This document shows, piece after piece, positions 26,897 through 35,466 of a stretch of DNA of 64,000 nt. The notes beneath the pieces were generated by a model. The model made no database searches. It saw nothing but the letters and a program-made list of their open reading frames with translations, and was not told the origin of the DNA. The stretch is taken from the NCBI GenBank assembly GCA_964506245.1, contig CAZDKK010000001.1:62001-126000 (forward strand), given 5' to 3'. Numbering within the stretch: the first letter of the stretch is position 1; every line of letters starts with the position of its first letter. Both the position numbers and the translations under genes were made by a program. Origin of the DNA: CAZDKK01 sp964506245. Its GTDB lineage: Bacteria; Eisenbacteria; RBG-16-71-46; CAIMUX01; WJJG01.

Positions 26897-28060
26897 ATGC
26901 GTTCACGATTCCAAGCGTTCGACCTGCGGTCCAGGTTCTGTCCGGCAGCCCTGATGGTGCTGGTGCTCCTGGTGGCGACGCCGGCGTCTCGAAGCTCCAC
27001 CGCGGGAGAGTCGACCCCGATGCCGCCCGTCGAACCGGAGATGATCCTTCTCTCGGGCGGTGAGTTCACGATGGGCAAGGAGGGTCACGGCGACTACAGC
27101 CCGTCCCACGCGGTGCGGCTCTCACCCTTCTACATCGACAAGTACGAGGTCACGAACGCCGAGTACCAGAGATTCTGCGAAGCGACCGAGCACGCGTTGC
27201 CCTTCTTCTGGGGGATCGACCGCTTCTGCAGCGGACCGGGGTTCGCCCAGTACCCCGTCGTCGGCGTCAGCTGGCTCGACGCGCAGGCGTTCGCCAAGTG
27301 GCGCGGGGCGCGCCTGCCGACGGAGGCAGAGTGGGAGTACGCCGCGCGCGGCGGCTTGGTCGGCAGGAACTACGCTCAGAGCGACGAGTTCGATTCGACG
27401 CTCTATGCCTCGACCGGCAAGCACCCTTCCCCCGTGGGCAGCCGTCCGCCCAACGGCTTTGGCTTGTGCGACATGACCGGCAACGTCTGCGAGTGGGTCC
27501 AGGACTGCTACGCTGATGACTACTACAGAACCAGTCCCGCCGAGAACCCCACGGGTCCCTACGTGGGTGGCTACCAGGTGATCCGCGGCGGCGGCTGGTA
27601 TACCGGACCGTCCTGCAGTCGGGTCTACAGCCGGTATGGCCTGAAGAGCAACTGGCTCGACTTCAATGTCGGCTTCCGCTGCGCCAAGTACGCGGGACAG
27701 TCGGCCGCGACCAGGATGGAGGAGGTGATCCGGGCCGACGGGATCGAGCGGGGCCTGGCGGCCTACCGGGAGATGCGCGCGGCGGCGCCCGGCACGTGGT
27801 ACTTCGACGAGCGGGAGCTCAACGAGATGGCCTACCGCCTCATCCCGGACAGCCTGGTGGCCGAGGCCGCCGAAGTCCTCGAGCTGAGCGCGGCGGCGCA
27901 CCCGGATTCCTACAACGCGTGGGACAGTCTGGCAGAGTGCCGTGCGTTGCTCGGGCAGGAGCAGCTCGCGATCCAGCATTACCGCAAGGCGCTGGAGCTC
28001 AATCCCGCCTGCCGGACGTCCCGGGAAGGTCTCAAGAAGCTTGGAATCGAGGTGGAGTAG
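26897..28060 (+). CDS. Secreted FGE-sulfatase-domain protein fused to a TPR-like tail
   Basis: 387 residues. A hydrophobic signal (ALMVLVLLVATPASRSS) is followed by an FGE-sulfatase domain (~45-280): MILLSGGEFTMGKEGHGDYS, IDKYEVTNAEYQRFCE, ARLPTEAEWEYAARGG, LCDMTGNVCEWVQDCY, VIRGGGWYTG, FNVGFRCAK. The C-terminal ~105 residues are TPR-like helices ending LGQEQLAIQHYRKALELNPA. After RGGGW there is one Cys (GPSCSR) before GFRCAK, so the Cys pair of true formylglycine-generating enzymes is not clearly kept. More likely a regulatory or scaffolding FGE relative. GGGAGG precedes the ATG. The next gene appears to overlap its end. Confidence 0.83.
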   Translation: MRSRFQAFDLRSRFCPAALMVLVLLVATPASRSSTAGESTPMPPVEPEMILLSGGEFTMGKEGHGDYSPSHAVRLSPFYIDKYEVTNAEYQRFCEATEHALPFFWGIDRFCSGPGFAQYPVVGVSWLDAQAFAKWRGARLPTEAEWEYAARGGLVGRNYAQSDEFDSTLYASTGKHPSPVGSRPPNGFGLCDMTGNVCEWVQDCYADDYYRTSPAENPTGPYVGGYQVIRGGGWYTGPSCSRVYSRYGLKSNWLDFNVGFRCAKYAGQSAATRMEEVIRADGIERGLAAYREMRAAAPGTWYFDERELNEMAYRLIPDSLVAEAAEVLELSAAAHPDSYNAWDSLAECRALLGQEQLAIQHYRKALELNPACRTSREGLKKLGIEVE

Positions 28061-28628
28061 CATCGCCCCGCCACGCGCGCGCCGCGCCACGCTCTGCGGC
28101 TACGCCGCTGTGCAGTGCGTCTGCATCGCGGCGTTGTGCGGTTGCACGCTCGTGTCGGCCAGCCGTGGAGGCCGGAGCCTCTTCTCGCCCGACGATCTCG
28201 ATCCCGCCCAGTTCACCTGCGCGATGCGCGTGGAGCGCTCCCGCGGGAGCGAGGCCGACACGCTGCGCGTGATCGGCGTCGCCCGCAATGTCTCTGCCAA
28301 ATCGCTCGATGTTTACGGCCGATTCGACTTCGGGGGCGCGTACAAGCCCTGCCCCGACTGCCCACGGTCTGCGCGCGCGCCCGTGTTCTACGTCCTGCCC
28401 GTCTCCTGGCGTCGTGAGGCGCCGTTCGAAGGCCGCCGGATCCAACTCGTCCCGGGCGCGGAGCTGCGCGATACGCTCCTTGTGACTTTCGCCCCGCTGG
28501 ACTTCGAGTTCGCTCCCGGGAAGATCACGTTCAGCGGCTCCTTCTGGGCCGGGGTGCCCGGGGGCACCTTCGCGCAGGCCCGCTGCCTCAACGCCGAGGC
28601 CGGCACCGTCGCGGTCGAGGTGCCGTAG
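28041..28628 (+). CDS. Putative lipoprotein, unknown function
   Basis: About 195 residues from a TTG at 28041 that overlaps the previous gene by 20 bases. A GTG at 28110 is the alternative start. A basic stretch (PPRARRATL) leads into a short hydrophobic segment and a lipobox-like AALCGC. The body is a single beta-rich domain: FTCAMRVERSRG, RVIGVARNVSAKSLDVYGRF, VFYVLPVSWRREAPF, RIQLVPGAELRDTLLVTFAP, FSGSFWAGVPGG. The NVS..L strand pattern recalls Ig-like domains of envelope lipoproteins. No named family recognised. Codon use matches its neighbours, and the frame carries a plausible protein right to the stop. Confidence 0.62.
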   Translation: MESRWSSIAPPRARRATLCGYAAVQCVCIAALCGCTLVSASRGGRSLFSPDDLDPAQFTCAMRVERSRGSEADTLRVIGVARNVSAKSLDVYGRFDFGGAYKPCPDCPRSARAPVFYVLPVSWRREAPFEGRRIQLVPGAELRDTLLVTFAPLDFEFAPGKITFSGSFWAGVPGGTFAQARCLNAEAGTVAVEVP

Positions 28629-29088
28629 GTCCCGCCCCGCGCCGGGAAGATGCAATGCGACGGTTGCGGAACGAAGACTTCTGGTTCGGTCTGGATATCT
28701 GATTCTCTTGCAGTGACTTGCTCCCCGCCAGCGCGCTTTGGAGGGGTCAGGGGCCAATCGCGGGTTAATCGAAAGGGAAGAGTCAAGTTACGCCGCATGC
28801 ACCAGGATTCTTCGACCCAGAACCGGTTGCTTGAGCCATCCTGCGTCGGTTCGTTGCGACCTATGGCGGCACCGCCGCGGCGGCCGGCACCGAGGCGCGC
28901 GTCGTCGCCCGGGCCATCCACGACGGCCTTGATGACGGGGAGCAACTTCCATTCTGGTGAGCCGCACTCTCCGCTGGTGAAGCCCGTGTGCCGGGCGGTA
29001 GAATCCCGCCGATCCGAAGCCTGAGGAGCGGCCCTCTGTCGCTCCTTTTCGGCAATCCAACAGGTTCAGGTTCAACAAGGAGCCGCTC
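28629..29088. other. Intergenic region, 460 bp
   Basis: No gene is supported; the frames crossing it are short or antisense to the peptidase gene. It carries the ribosome-binding site AAGGAG just before the ATG at 29089 and slightly AT-richer sequence around 28670-28800, a reasonable place for the promoter of the M16 operon. No consensus promoter is clear. Confidence 0.4.
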
Positions 29089-30900
29089 ATGAGCAGCCCC
29101 ATTCCCTGCCGTGCCATGCTCCGCATCGCGGCATGGCTCGCCCTCGCCATGCTCCCCATGTGCGTCCTGCCCGCCGCCGCACAGAACATCCAGGCCCGGG
29201 AGTACTGGCTCGCCAACGGCATGCAGGTCCTGATGGTCGAGCGCCACGAGACGCCGACGGTCATGGGTGCGATCGTTGCGCGGGTCGGGTCGGCGAATGA
29301 GACCACGGGCATCACGGGGATCTCGCATCTCTTCGAGCACATGATGTTCAAAGGATCCAAGACGATCGGGACCAAGGACATCACCCGCGACCTGGAGATC
29401 ATGGCCCAGCTCGACTCGCTGCGCGCCCTGATGCGCGACGAGGAGCGGACCATGCGCGAGGCGCTGCGTCGCGGCGGGTTCAGCGACATGCTCGATCCCG
29501 CGGCCAAGACCGAGCGCTACCGCGAGCTCGAGAAGGCCTATGACGCTCTCGTGCTGGAACAACGCGACCTGATCATCAAAGATCAGCTCGACGCGCTTTA
29601 CACGGCTGCCGGCGGCTCGTTTATGAACGCCATGACCTCCGAGGACATGACTGTCTACTTCGTCCGGCTCCCCAGCAACAAGCTCGAGCTCTACATGTGG
29701 CTCGAATCCGATCGCTTCATGAACCCGGTCTTCCGCGAGTTCTATTCGGAGCGCGATGTGGTGCGCGAAGAACGGCGGCTGAGCCTCGAGTCGACGCCGA
29801 CGGGCCGGATCGAGGAGGACTTCGCCTCCATGTTCTGGAAGTCCTCGTCGTACCACTGGGAGGTGCTCGGATGGCCTTCCGACCTCGCCAGCGTCACCCG
29901 CGAGCAGGCGCAGGCCTACTACGACACCTACTACGCGCCCAACAACCTGATCATGATCCTCGTGGGAGACCTGGATCCCGACGAGACGATCCAGATGGCG
30001 AAGCAGTACTTCGAACGCATCCCGCGCGGAAAGACGGAACCGCCCGACGTCGTGACCCTCGAGGAGCCGCAGTACGGCGAGAAGCGCCTGATCGCCCAGG
30101 CCGAGAGCAGTCCGCAGGCCGAGATCTGGTACCACACCGTTGCCTGGAAGCACCCGGACAGCTACGCGCTGGAGGTGCTGGCCGGGATCATGAGTGGGAA
30201 GACCGGTCGGCTCTATCGAAAGCTGGTTGAGGAAAAGGGGATCGCCAAGGGCTCCACCGGGGGCGGGCGGCGGATGATGCCGGGGGCAGAGAGCATCGGG
30301 GTGGGCGCGACCCAGGACTCGCGGAGATACGCGGGGGCGTTTCAGATCAGCGCGGAGGGCATCTCGGGCGTCAAGGCCGAGGAGTTGGAGAGCGCGATCT
30401 ACGAGGTCGTCGCGGACTTGAAGTCCAACCCGGTCTCACCCGAGGAGCTGCAGAAGGTGAAGAACCAGCTCCGCGTGCGCACGATCCGATTCATGGACAT
30501 GATGGGGGGCCTGGGCATCATGTTCTTCCTGTCGCAGAACGCGGGGATGGGAGACTGGGCCGAGGCGAACAACCATCCGCAGAAGTGCGATCTCGTGACA
30601 GCCGAGGACGTGCAGCGGGTGGCCAACCGCTATCTCGTTGACGATCAACGCAGTGTCCTCATCGTCAACTCCAAGGACGCGCCAGCGGGGGAGAGCGCGG
30701 GCCAGGAAGATCCGCGAGCGGCGCAGATGGCCCAGATGATAAAGTCGATGACCGATGCCGCCCAGCTCGAACAGATGATCGGCATGGTCTCGGCGCGCCT
30801 GGACAGCGAGCAGGATCCCGCCAGGAAGGTACAGATGGAGAAGATGGTCAAGCTAGCCACCGCGCGGCTCGAGGAGCTCAAGGCCGCTCAGGGCAAGTAG
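29089..30900 (+). CDS. Periplasmic M16-family zinc metallopeptidase, catalytic subunit
   Basis: 603 residues. Signal peptide ~1-31 (ALAMLPMCVLPAAAQ). The inverted zinc motif HLFEH is complete (His80, Glu83, His84), with the distal glutamate in RDVVREERR (Glu228). The M16 front WLANGMQVLMVERHETPTVM is typical. An unusually long charged helical insertion (~100-170) separates the two metal-binding segments, longer than the usual spacing. The C-terminal domain follows, ending with a coiled-coil-like tail (~535-603). AAGGAG precedes the ATG. It is followed 24 bases later by a non-catalytic partner, the common arrangement of paired M16 peptidases. Likely degrades peptides or processes exported proteins. 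Confidence 0.9.
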   Translation: MSSPIPCRAMLRIAAWLALAMLPMCVLPAAAQNIQAREYWLANGMQVLMVERHETPTVMGAIVARVGSANETTGITGISHLFEHMMFKGSKTIGTKDITRDLEIMAQLDSLRALMRDEERTMREALRRGGFSDMLDPAAKTERYRELEKAYDALVLEQRDLIIKDQLDALYTAAGGSFMNAMTSEDMTVYFVRLPSNKLELYMWLESDRFMNPVFREFYSERDVVREERRLSLESTPTGRIEEDFASMFWKSSSYHWEVLGWPSDLASVTREQAQAYYDTYYAPNNLIMILVGDLDPDETIQMAKQYFERIPRGKTEPPDVVTLEEPQYGEKRLIAQAESSPQAEIWYHTVAWKHPDSYALEVLAGIMSGKTGRLYRKLVEEKGIAKGSTGGGRRMMPGAESIGVGATQDSRRYAGAFQISAEGISGVKAEELESAIYEVVADLKSNPVSPEELQKVKNQLRVRTIRFMDMMGGLGIMFFLSQNAGMGDWAEANNHPQKCDLVTAEDVQRVANRYLVDDQRSVLIVNSKDAPAGESAGQEDPRAAQMAQMIKSMTDAAQLEQMIGMVSARLDSEQDPARKVQMEKMVKLATARLEELKAAQGK

Positions 30901-30924
30901 GACAGGTTGGGAAGGAGAGCCGAG

Positions 30925-32433
30925 ATGAGACACTGTTTTCCTGGCCAGATGAGCCGACCGGCTGCCCTGGGCGCCATCCTGATCCTGGCCGCGCTGGCGC
31001 TGACCCCCGTCGCAGCGGTGGCCGGCCCGATCGTGGATCACCCGGACAAGCTCACGTTCAAGGAGCTCGAGTTCAAGCCGCCACGGCCCGATGCCTATCG
31101 GCACACGCTGAAGTGCGGGGTGACCGCCTACGTTGCAGAGAACCACGAGGTGCCGACCTTTGAGGTGACGGTTCTCGTCCGCTCGGGGTCGATGTACGAA
31201 CCGGTCGACAAGGCCGGACTGGCGAGCGTGACCGGCTACATGATGCGCAACGGCGGCGTCGAGGGCATGACGGCCAAGGCCCTGGACGAGCGGTTGGCGT
31301 TCCTCGCCGGGGAGATCTCCGTGAGGATCGGCGAAGATCAGGGCCAGGCCAACCTCTTCTGCCTATCCAAGGACATGGATGAATGCCTGTCCATCTTGCG
31401 GCGCGTGCTGCGCACGCCGGTGTTCGATCAGGCAGTGCTCGATCGATACCGGGCGGATGTTCTCTCGACGCTGGAGCAGCGCAACGCTTCGACCGCCGAC
31501 ATCGAGGAGCGCGAGTGGGCGTTCTTGATGTATGGGAATCACCCGTGTACAACCCCGCTGCGCCGCACCGGGGCGTCGATCAACTCCATCATGCGCGAGG
31601 ACCTGGTGGCCTTTCACCAGAAGTACTTCTTCCCGGGCAACTTCATCCTCGCTGTTTCAGGGGATTTCAAGACTGCCGACCTTCTGAAGAAGCTGGACGG
31701 TCTGCTGGCGAACTGGCCGAACCATTCGCTCGACCTTCCGCCAATCCCCGACCAGATCCCCGATCCCAAACCGGGCGTCTACATGATCAAGAAGGAGGAT
31801 GTCAACCAGTCGCGCATCCGGGTGGGTCACCTGGGTGTCAAGCGCGACATCCCCGAGCAGTATGCCTTGGCGGTGATGAACGATATCCTCGGAGGCGGCG
31901 GCTTCACCTCGCGCATCATGCGCCGGGTCCGCTCCGACGAGGGTCTGGCCTACAACACGGGCAGCCGGTTCGAGTCCCCCGTCTGGTTCCCGGGCACATT
32001 CCAGGCCTGGTTCCAGACCAAGCACGCCACCGCGGCCTTTGGCACTGGGCTCATCGTCGATGAGATCAAGCGCATCCGCACGGAGACCTGCGACGATGAA
32101 GCCATCGCAACCGCGAAAGCCAGCTTCATCGGCCAGATGGTGAACCCCTTCAGCAGCAAGAGCAGCATCGTGAACACCTTCGCCGAGGATGACTACACGG
32201 ATCGGCCGGACGAGTACTGGCAGCAATACGCGCAGAACATCGAGGCGGTGACGGCGCAGGACGTGCTGGCGGCGGCGCAGAAGTTCCTCCATCCGGATCG
32301 GTTGGTCTACCTGGTGGTCGGCGATCCGGATGCCGTCATGGTGGGTTCGGACAAGCACCCCGAGCGCTTCTCCGATTTCGGACCGGCTACCATCCTGCCG
32401 TTGCGCGACCCGGTGACGCTGGAGGTTCAGTAG
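30925..32433 (+). CDS. Periplasmic M16-family peptidase-like protein, non-catalytic partner
   Basis: 502 residues. A signal peptide (ILAALALTPVAAVA) and two M16 folds are visible: CGVTAYVAENHEVPTFEVTV at the front, and a second domain around VNQSRIRVGHLGVKRDIPEQ with SDEGLAYNTGSRF, the substrate-binding R/Y-type segment. At the place where HxxEH should be, the sequence reads GLASVTGYMMRNGG, so zinc ligands are missing. As in mitochondrial processing peptidase alpha subunits, this member should shape the chamber while its neighbour cuts. The ATG at 30925 is chosen for its AAGGAG, not an upstream TTG. One base separates its stop from the carbonic anhydrase start. Confidence 0.88.
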   Translation: MRHCFPGQMSRPAALGAILILAALALTPVAAVAGPIVDHPDKLTFKELEFKPPRPDAYRHTLKCGVTAYVAENHEVPTFEVTVLVRSGSMYEPVDKAGLASVTGYMMRNGGVEGMTAKALDERLAFLAGEISVRIGEDQGQANLFCLSKDMDECLSILRRVLRTPVFDQAVLDRYRADVLSTLEQRNASTADIEEREWAFLMYGNHPCTTPLRRTGASINSIMREDLVAFHQKYFFPGNFILAVSGDFKTADLLKKLDGLLANWPNHSLDLPPIPDQIPDPKPGVYMIKKEDVNQSRIRVGHLGVKRDIPEQYALAVMNDILGGGGFTSRIMRRVRSDEGLAYNTGSRFESPVWFPGTFQAWFQTKHATAAFGTGLIVDEIKRIRTETCDDEAIATAKASFIGQMVNPFSSKSSIVNTFAEDDYTDRPDEYWQQYAQNIEAVTAQDVLAAAQKFLHPDRLVYLVVGDPDAVMVGSDKHPERFSDFGPATILPLRDPVTLEVQ

Positions 32434-32434
32434 C

Positions 32435-33025
32435 ATGACCACTCCCGCCGGTCAGGAGGCTCTGAACCGCCTGATGCAAGGTAACGCGCGCTTCGTCGCA
32501 GCCCGATCGGAGAACCCGAACCGCGCGCCCGCGCGCCGCGCGGAGCTCCTCGGGGGACAGAAGCCGTTCGCCGCGATCCTCGGCTGCGCTGACTCGCGGG
32601 TGCCGCCCGAGGTGATCTTCGATCAAGGTCTCGGAGACCTCTTCGTGCTGCGCGTCGCCGGCAACGTGGCTGGCGACCACATGCTGGCGAGCGTCGAGTA
32701 CGCCGTGGGCCACCTGGGCGTGCCGCTGGTGATGGTCCTGGGCCACAGCTGCTGCGGCGCGGTGACCGCGACTCTGCACAAGCACGCGACCGAGGGCCAT
32801 CTGCCCCAGCTTGCGGCGCTGATCGAACCGGCCTGCCGGCAGACCCACGGTGCGCCGGGCGATGCGGTGGAGCAGACGGCGCGAGCCCACGCCTGCCGGA
32901 CGGCAGCGCGATTGCGGGAAGAGAGCGCCATCCTCGCGACAGCGGCAGCAGAGGGGCGGGTCAAGATCGTGGCTGCGTACTACGACCTCGAGAGCGGGCG
33001 GGTCGAGGTGCTGCAGCCAGCGTAG
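32435..33025 (+). CDS. Beta-class carbonic anhydrase
   Basis: 196 residues, no signal peptide, so cytoplasmic. The zinc and catalytic residues are complete: CADSR (Cys51, Asp53, Arg55) and GHSCCGAV (His104, Cys107). LFVLRVAGN, a family signature, sits between. It interconverts CO2 and bicarbonate, supplying bicarbonate for carboxylations and pH balance. It starts one base after the M16 partner's stop, with GGAGG inside the end of that gene, so it is translationally coupled to the peptidase pair. No functional link between the two is established. Confidence 0.93.
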   Translation: MTTPAGQEALNRLMQGNARFVAARSENPNRAPARRAELLGGQKPFAAILGCADSRVPPEVIFDQGLGDLFVLRVAGNVAGDHMLASVEYAVGHLGVPLVMVLGHSCCGAVTATLHKHATEGHLPQLAALIEPACRQTHGAPGDAVEQTARAHACRTAARLREESAILATAAAEGRVKIVAAYYDLESGRVEVLQPA

Positions 33026-33124
33026 CCACCGCTCGGGGCCAGCCGGTGCTCGTCGCGCATGCAACGCTTGCCGCACGCGCAGCGTCCGCCACGCATGCAG
33101 TTCCCGCACCCCTGCTTGGGCTCC

Positions 33125-35332
33125 CTACCGCCCTGTCAGCCGGACCAGTTTCAGCGACGTTGCGGGGGAGTCCCCGGTCCGCACGAAGTAGGTTCCGCAC
33201 GCCGCGGGCAGGCCCGCCGCATCGCACCCGTCCCATTCCAGGGTGCGCGTCCCGGGCGCCCGCTCGGCGAAGCACAGCCGGCGGATGATCCGACCTGCAG
33301 CGTCATGGATCGTGATCGACGCGGGAGCGCGGGTTTCACACTGGAACGAAAGCGTGCACGAACGGGCGAACGGGTTCGGCCGGGCAGTCACCGGCCAGGC
33401 CGCTTGCGACGGCGCCTGCGCATCGGCCGGATTGCTGCACTGCCGCGGGAACACCTCCAGGTAGTTGGACTGGCCGCCGACCGTGCAGACGTAATCCTCG
33501 AGGAAGACCATGCCGGCCGGAGCGGCGGTCAGGCTGCCGGCCGCCCCCAGCTCCACGGGGGCGGCCAGATCACTCACGTCCACAGCCACGAGGCGCACAT
33601 CGCTCGCGAGGTAGGCCACGCCGGCATTCACCGCGATCGGTCCCCGCAGCGAGGGAACGGCCAGGACGCTGACCTCGAGGGGCGAGGTGGGGTCCGCCAG
33701 GTTGTAGATCCGCAGATCCGAACCCCGGTACGTGTAGAGCATTCGGTGACAGTCGACGAGGAAGGCGTACTCACCCAACGCCGTAACCCCCCAGATCTCC
33801 GAGGTGGCCGTTGCCGGCGCGATCGTGGTGGCGATCACGGGCCGCGTGGGGTCGGAGACGTCCACGACGTGGAGCCCCTGATCCTTGGCGGCGATGAGGA
33901 GATAACTCCCCGTGCGATCCAGATCCTGCACCGGGGCGTCGATCCCGGCTTCCGCCACGATCGTCGGATTGGCTGGGTCGGAGACGTCGGCGACCAGGAG
34001 GTCGTCCCACGTCAGGACATAGGCGTAGCTGCCCGAGGCCAGAACCTTGGCAGCGGATCCGGAGAGGGCCAGAGAGGTGACCACCGTGGGCGATGTGGGC
34101 AGCGAGGCGTCCAGGATCGTCAGTCCAGCCTCACCGTCGGCCACGAAGAGGTGGTCGGGCGCCTGCGCGATGTCCTGCGCCTGGCCGGGCGTGTCGACAG
34201 CGCCGACGATGGTGGGAGACAAGGGATCCGCGATGTCGACGACCTGAACACCGAGCTGGCCGGATGCCACGTAGACGATTGACCCCGCGCGAACCAGGTC
34301 CCATGGGCTCTCCGGAATCGCGACCGCGGCAGCCGGCATCACCGTCTCCGGCACCGTGACATCGACGACCTGAAGATAGCCGGTGAGATCTCCGGCATTC
34401 CCGCCGGTGACCACCATGTCTCCGGCCTTGTCGAGGCAGTAGAGATAGCCGGATCCGGGTCGCCCGACCACGACGGGGTCCGTGGGCGTGCCCACGTCCA
34501 CGATCGCCAGTCCGCTCGAGGCGATGTAGAGCAGCGACCCCTCCAGGAGCATGCCCTCGACCGGGACCTGAGAAAAGGCTTTGACCAGCACGGGCATCGC
34601 CGGATCGACAACGTTCAGAATCCGCATCCCCTCGCAGGCGCCGACATAGGCCAACCCGCCGTCGATGATCACGCGCATTGTGGTCAGGAATTCCGGAATC
34701 GGGTAGGTGCCCACGATCGAAGGCGAGGCGGGGTTGCTCACATCCACATCGACCAGACCGAAGAAGGACACCGTGCAGCAGGCCAGCCCACTTTCGACAT
34801 CGACGTCCTTGACGGCTCCCCCCAGGGCGAGGCTCGCGACGATCGTCGGATGATCGAGGTCTGCCACGCGGACGATCACCAGGCCGGTCTCGGTGGCCAT
34901 GTAGACATACTCGCCCGAGCGGACCAGACTCCACGCGCGAGATGGGATCTGCGCCTCAGCATGGTAGACTGGGGCTTCCAGGTTCTGGATGTCGAGCGAG
35001 TCGAAGTAGTACAGCTGACCCACGCGCTTGCCGGCCATGACGATCGTCCCTTCCAGGATCGCCGCCGTGATGCTGCCGGTCTCGGGGACGATGCTGTCGA
35101 AGCTCGGACGTTGCGGATCTCCGAGATCGTAGACCGACAGCTGGCCGCCATACCCGAAGGTGAGGGCATGGGTACCGTAGATCATGACGCCATTGTGGTA
35201 GACCTCCCCGACGTGCTCGCCGATGACCCGCGCATACTCCTGGTAGAGCTCGCAGTCGGCCATGCTCGGAGCCGCCAGCGAGAGAGCAACGATTCCAAGT
35301 GCCGATACAAGGGGCATGAAATGCCTGTGCAT
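33125..35332 (-). CDS. Secreted LVIVD-repeat beta-propeller protein with sorting domain
   Basis: 735 residues. Signal peptide (ALGIVALSLAAPSMA), then about twelve LVIVD-type repeats, each ending in a D-x-S/A-D-P-x-x-P motif, for example GLVDVDVSNPASPSIVGTYP, GVQVVDIADPLSPTIVGAVD and GLHVVDVSDPTRPVIATTIA. They should close into one or two propellers. The last ~85 residues are a FlgD-Ig-like sorting domain (ARPNPFARSCTLSFQ, ITIHDAAGRIIRRLCF, ACGTYFVRTGD). GGGAGGG lies eight bases before the ATG at 35332, and a good sigma-70-like promoter is visible upstream. Surface protein; ligand unknown. Confidence 0.86.
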   Translation of the reverse strand: MHRHFMPLVSALGIVALSLAAPSMADCELYQEYARVIGEHVGEVYHNGVMIYGTHALTFGYGGQLSVYDLGDPQRPSFDSIVPETGSITAAILEGTIVMAGKRVGQLYYFDSLDIQNLEAPVYHAEAQIPSRAWSLVRSGEYVYMATETGLVIVRVADLDHPTIVASLALGGAVKDVDVESGLACCTVSFFGLVDVDVSNPASPSIVGTYPIPEFLTTMRVIIDGGLAYVGACEGMRILNVVDPAMPVLVKAFSQVPVEGMLLEGSLLYIASSGLAIVDVGTPTDPVVVGRPGSGYLYCLDKAGDMVVTGGNAGDLTGYLQVVDVTVPETVMPAAAVAIPESPWDLVRAGSIVYVASGQLGVQVVDIADPLSPTIVGAVDTPGQAQDIAQAPDHLFVADGEAGLTILDASLPTSPTVVTSLALSGSAAKVLASGSYAYVLTWDDLLVADVSDPANPTIVAEAGIDAPVQDLDRTGSYLLIAAKDQGLHVVDVSDPTRPVIATTIAPATATSEIWGVTALGEYAFLVDCHRMLYTYRGSDLRIYNLADPTSPLEVSVLAVPSLRGPIAVNAGVAYLASDVRLVAVDVSDLAAPVELGAAGSLTAAPAGMVFLEDYVCTVGGQSNYLEVFPRQCSNPADAQAPSQAAWPVTARPNPFARSCTLSFQCETRAPASITIHDAAGRIIRRLCFAERAPGTRTLEWDGCDAAGLPAACGTYFVRTGDSPATSLKLVRLTGR

Positions 35333-35404
35333 CCGACAACCCTCCCTGTGGAAAGACTTGGGGGGTATCGGGGGGAATGATCAGGGGGCGGATTCGACTG
35401 CGAG

Positions 35405-35434
35405 AAGTATAGCCAACTCCGGGCGGCGGTGGCA
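35405..35434 (-). promoter_or_regulatory. Sigma-70-like promoter for the LVIVD-repeat gene
   Basis: On the minus strand TTGCCA (35434-35429) and TATACT (35410-35405) are separated by 18 bases. Both hexamers are close to consensus in an otherwise GC-rich context. The transcript would start near 35398, about 65 bases before the start codon at 35332. Confidence 0.6.
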
Positions 35435-35466
35435 AGGCCGGCAAGTCGGACGCCGGGCTCCACGCC

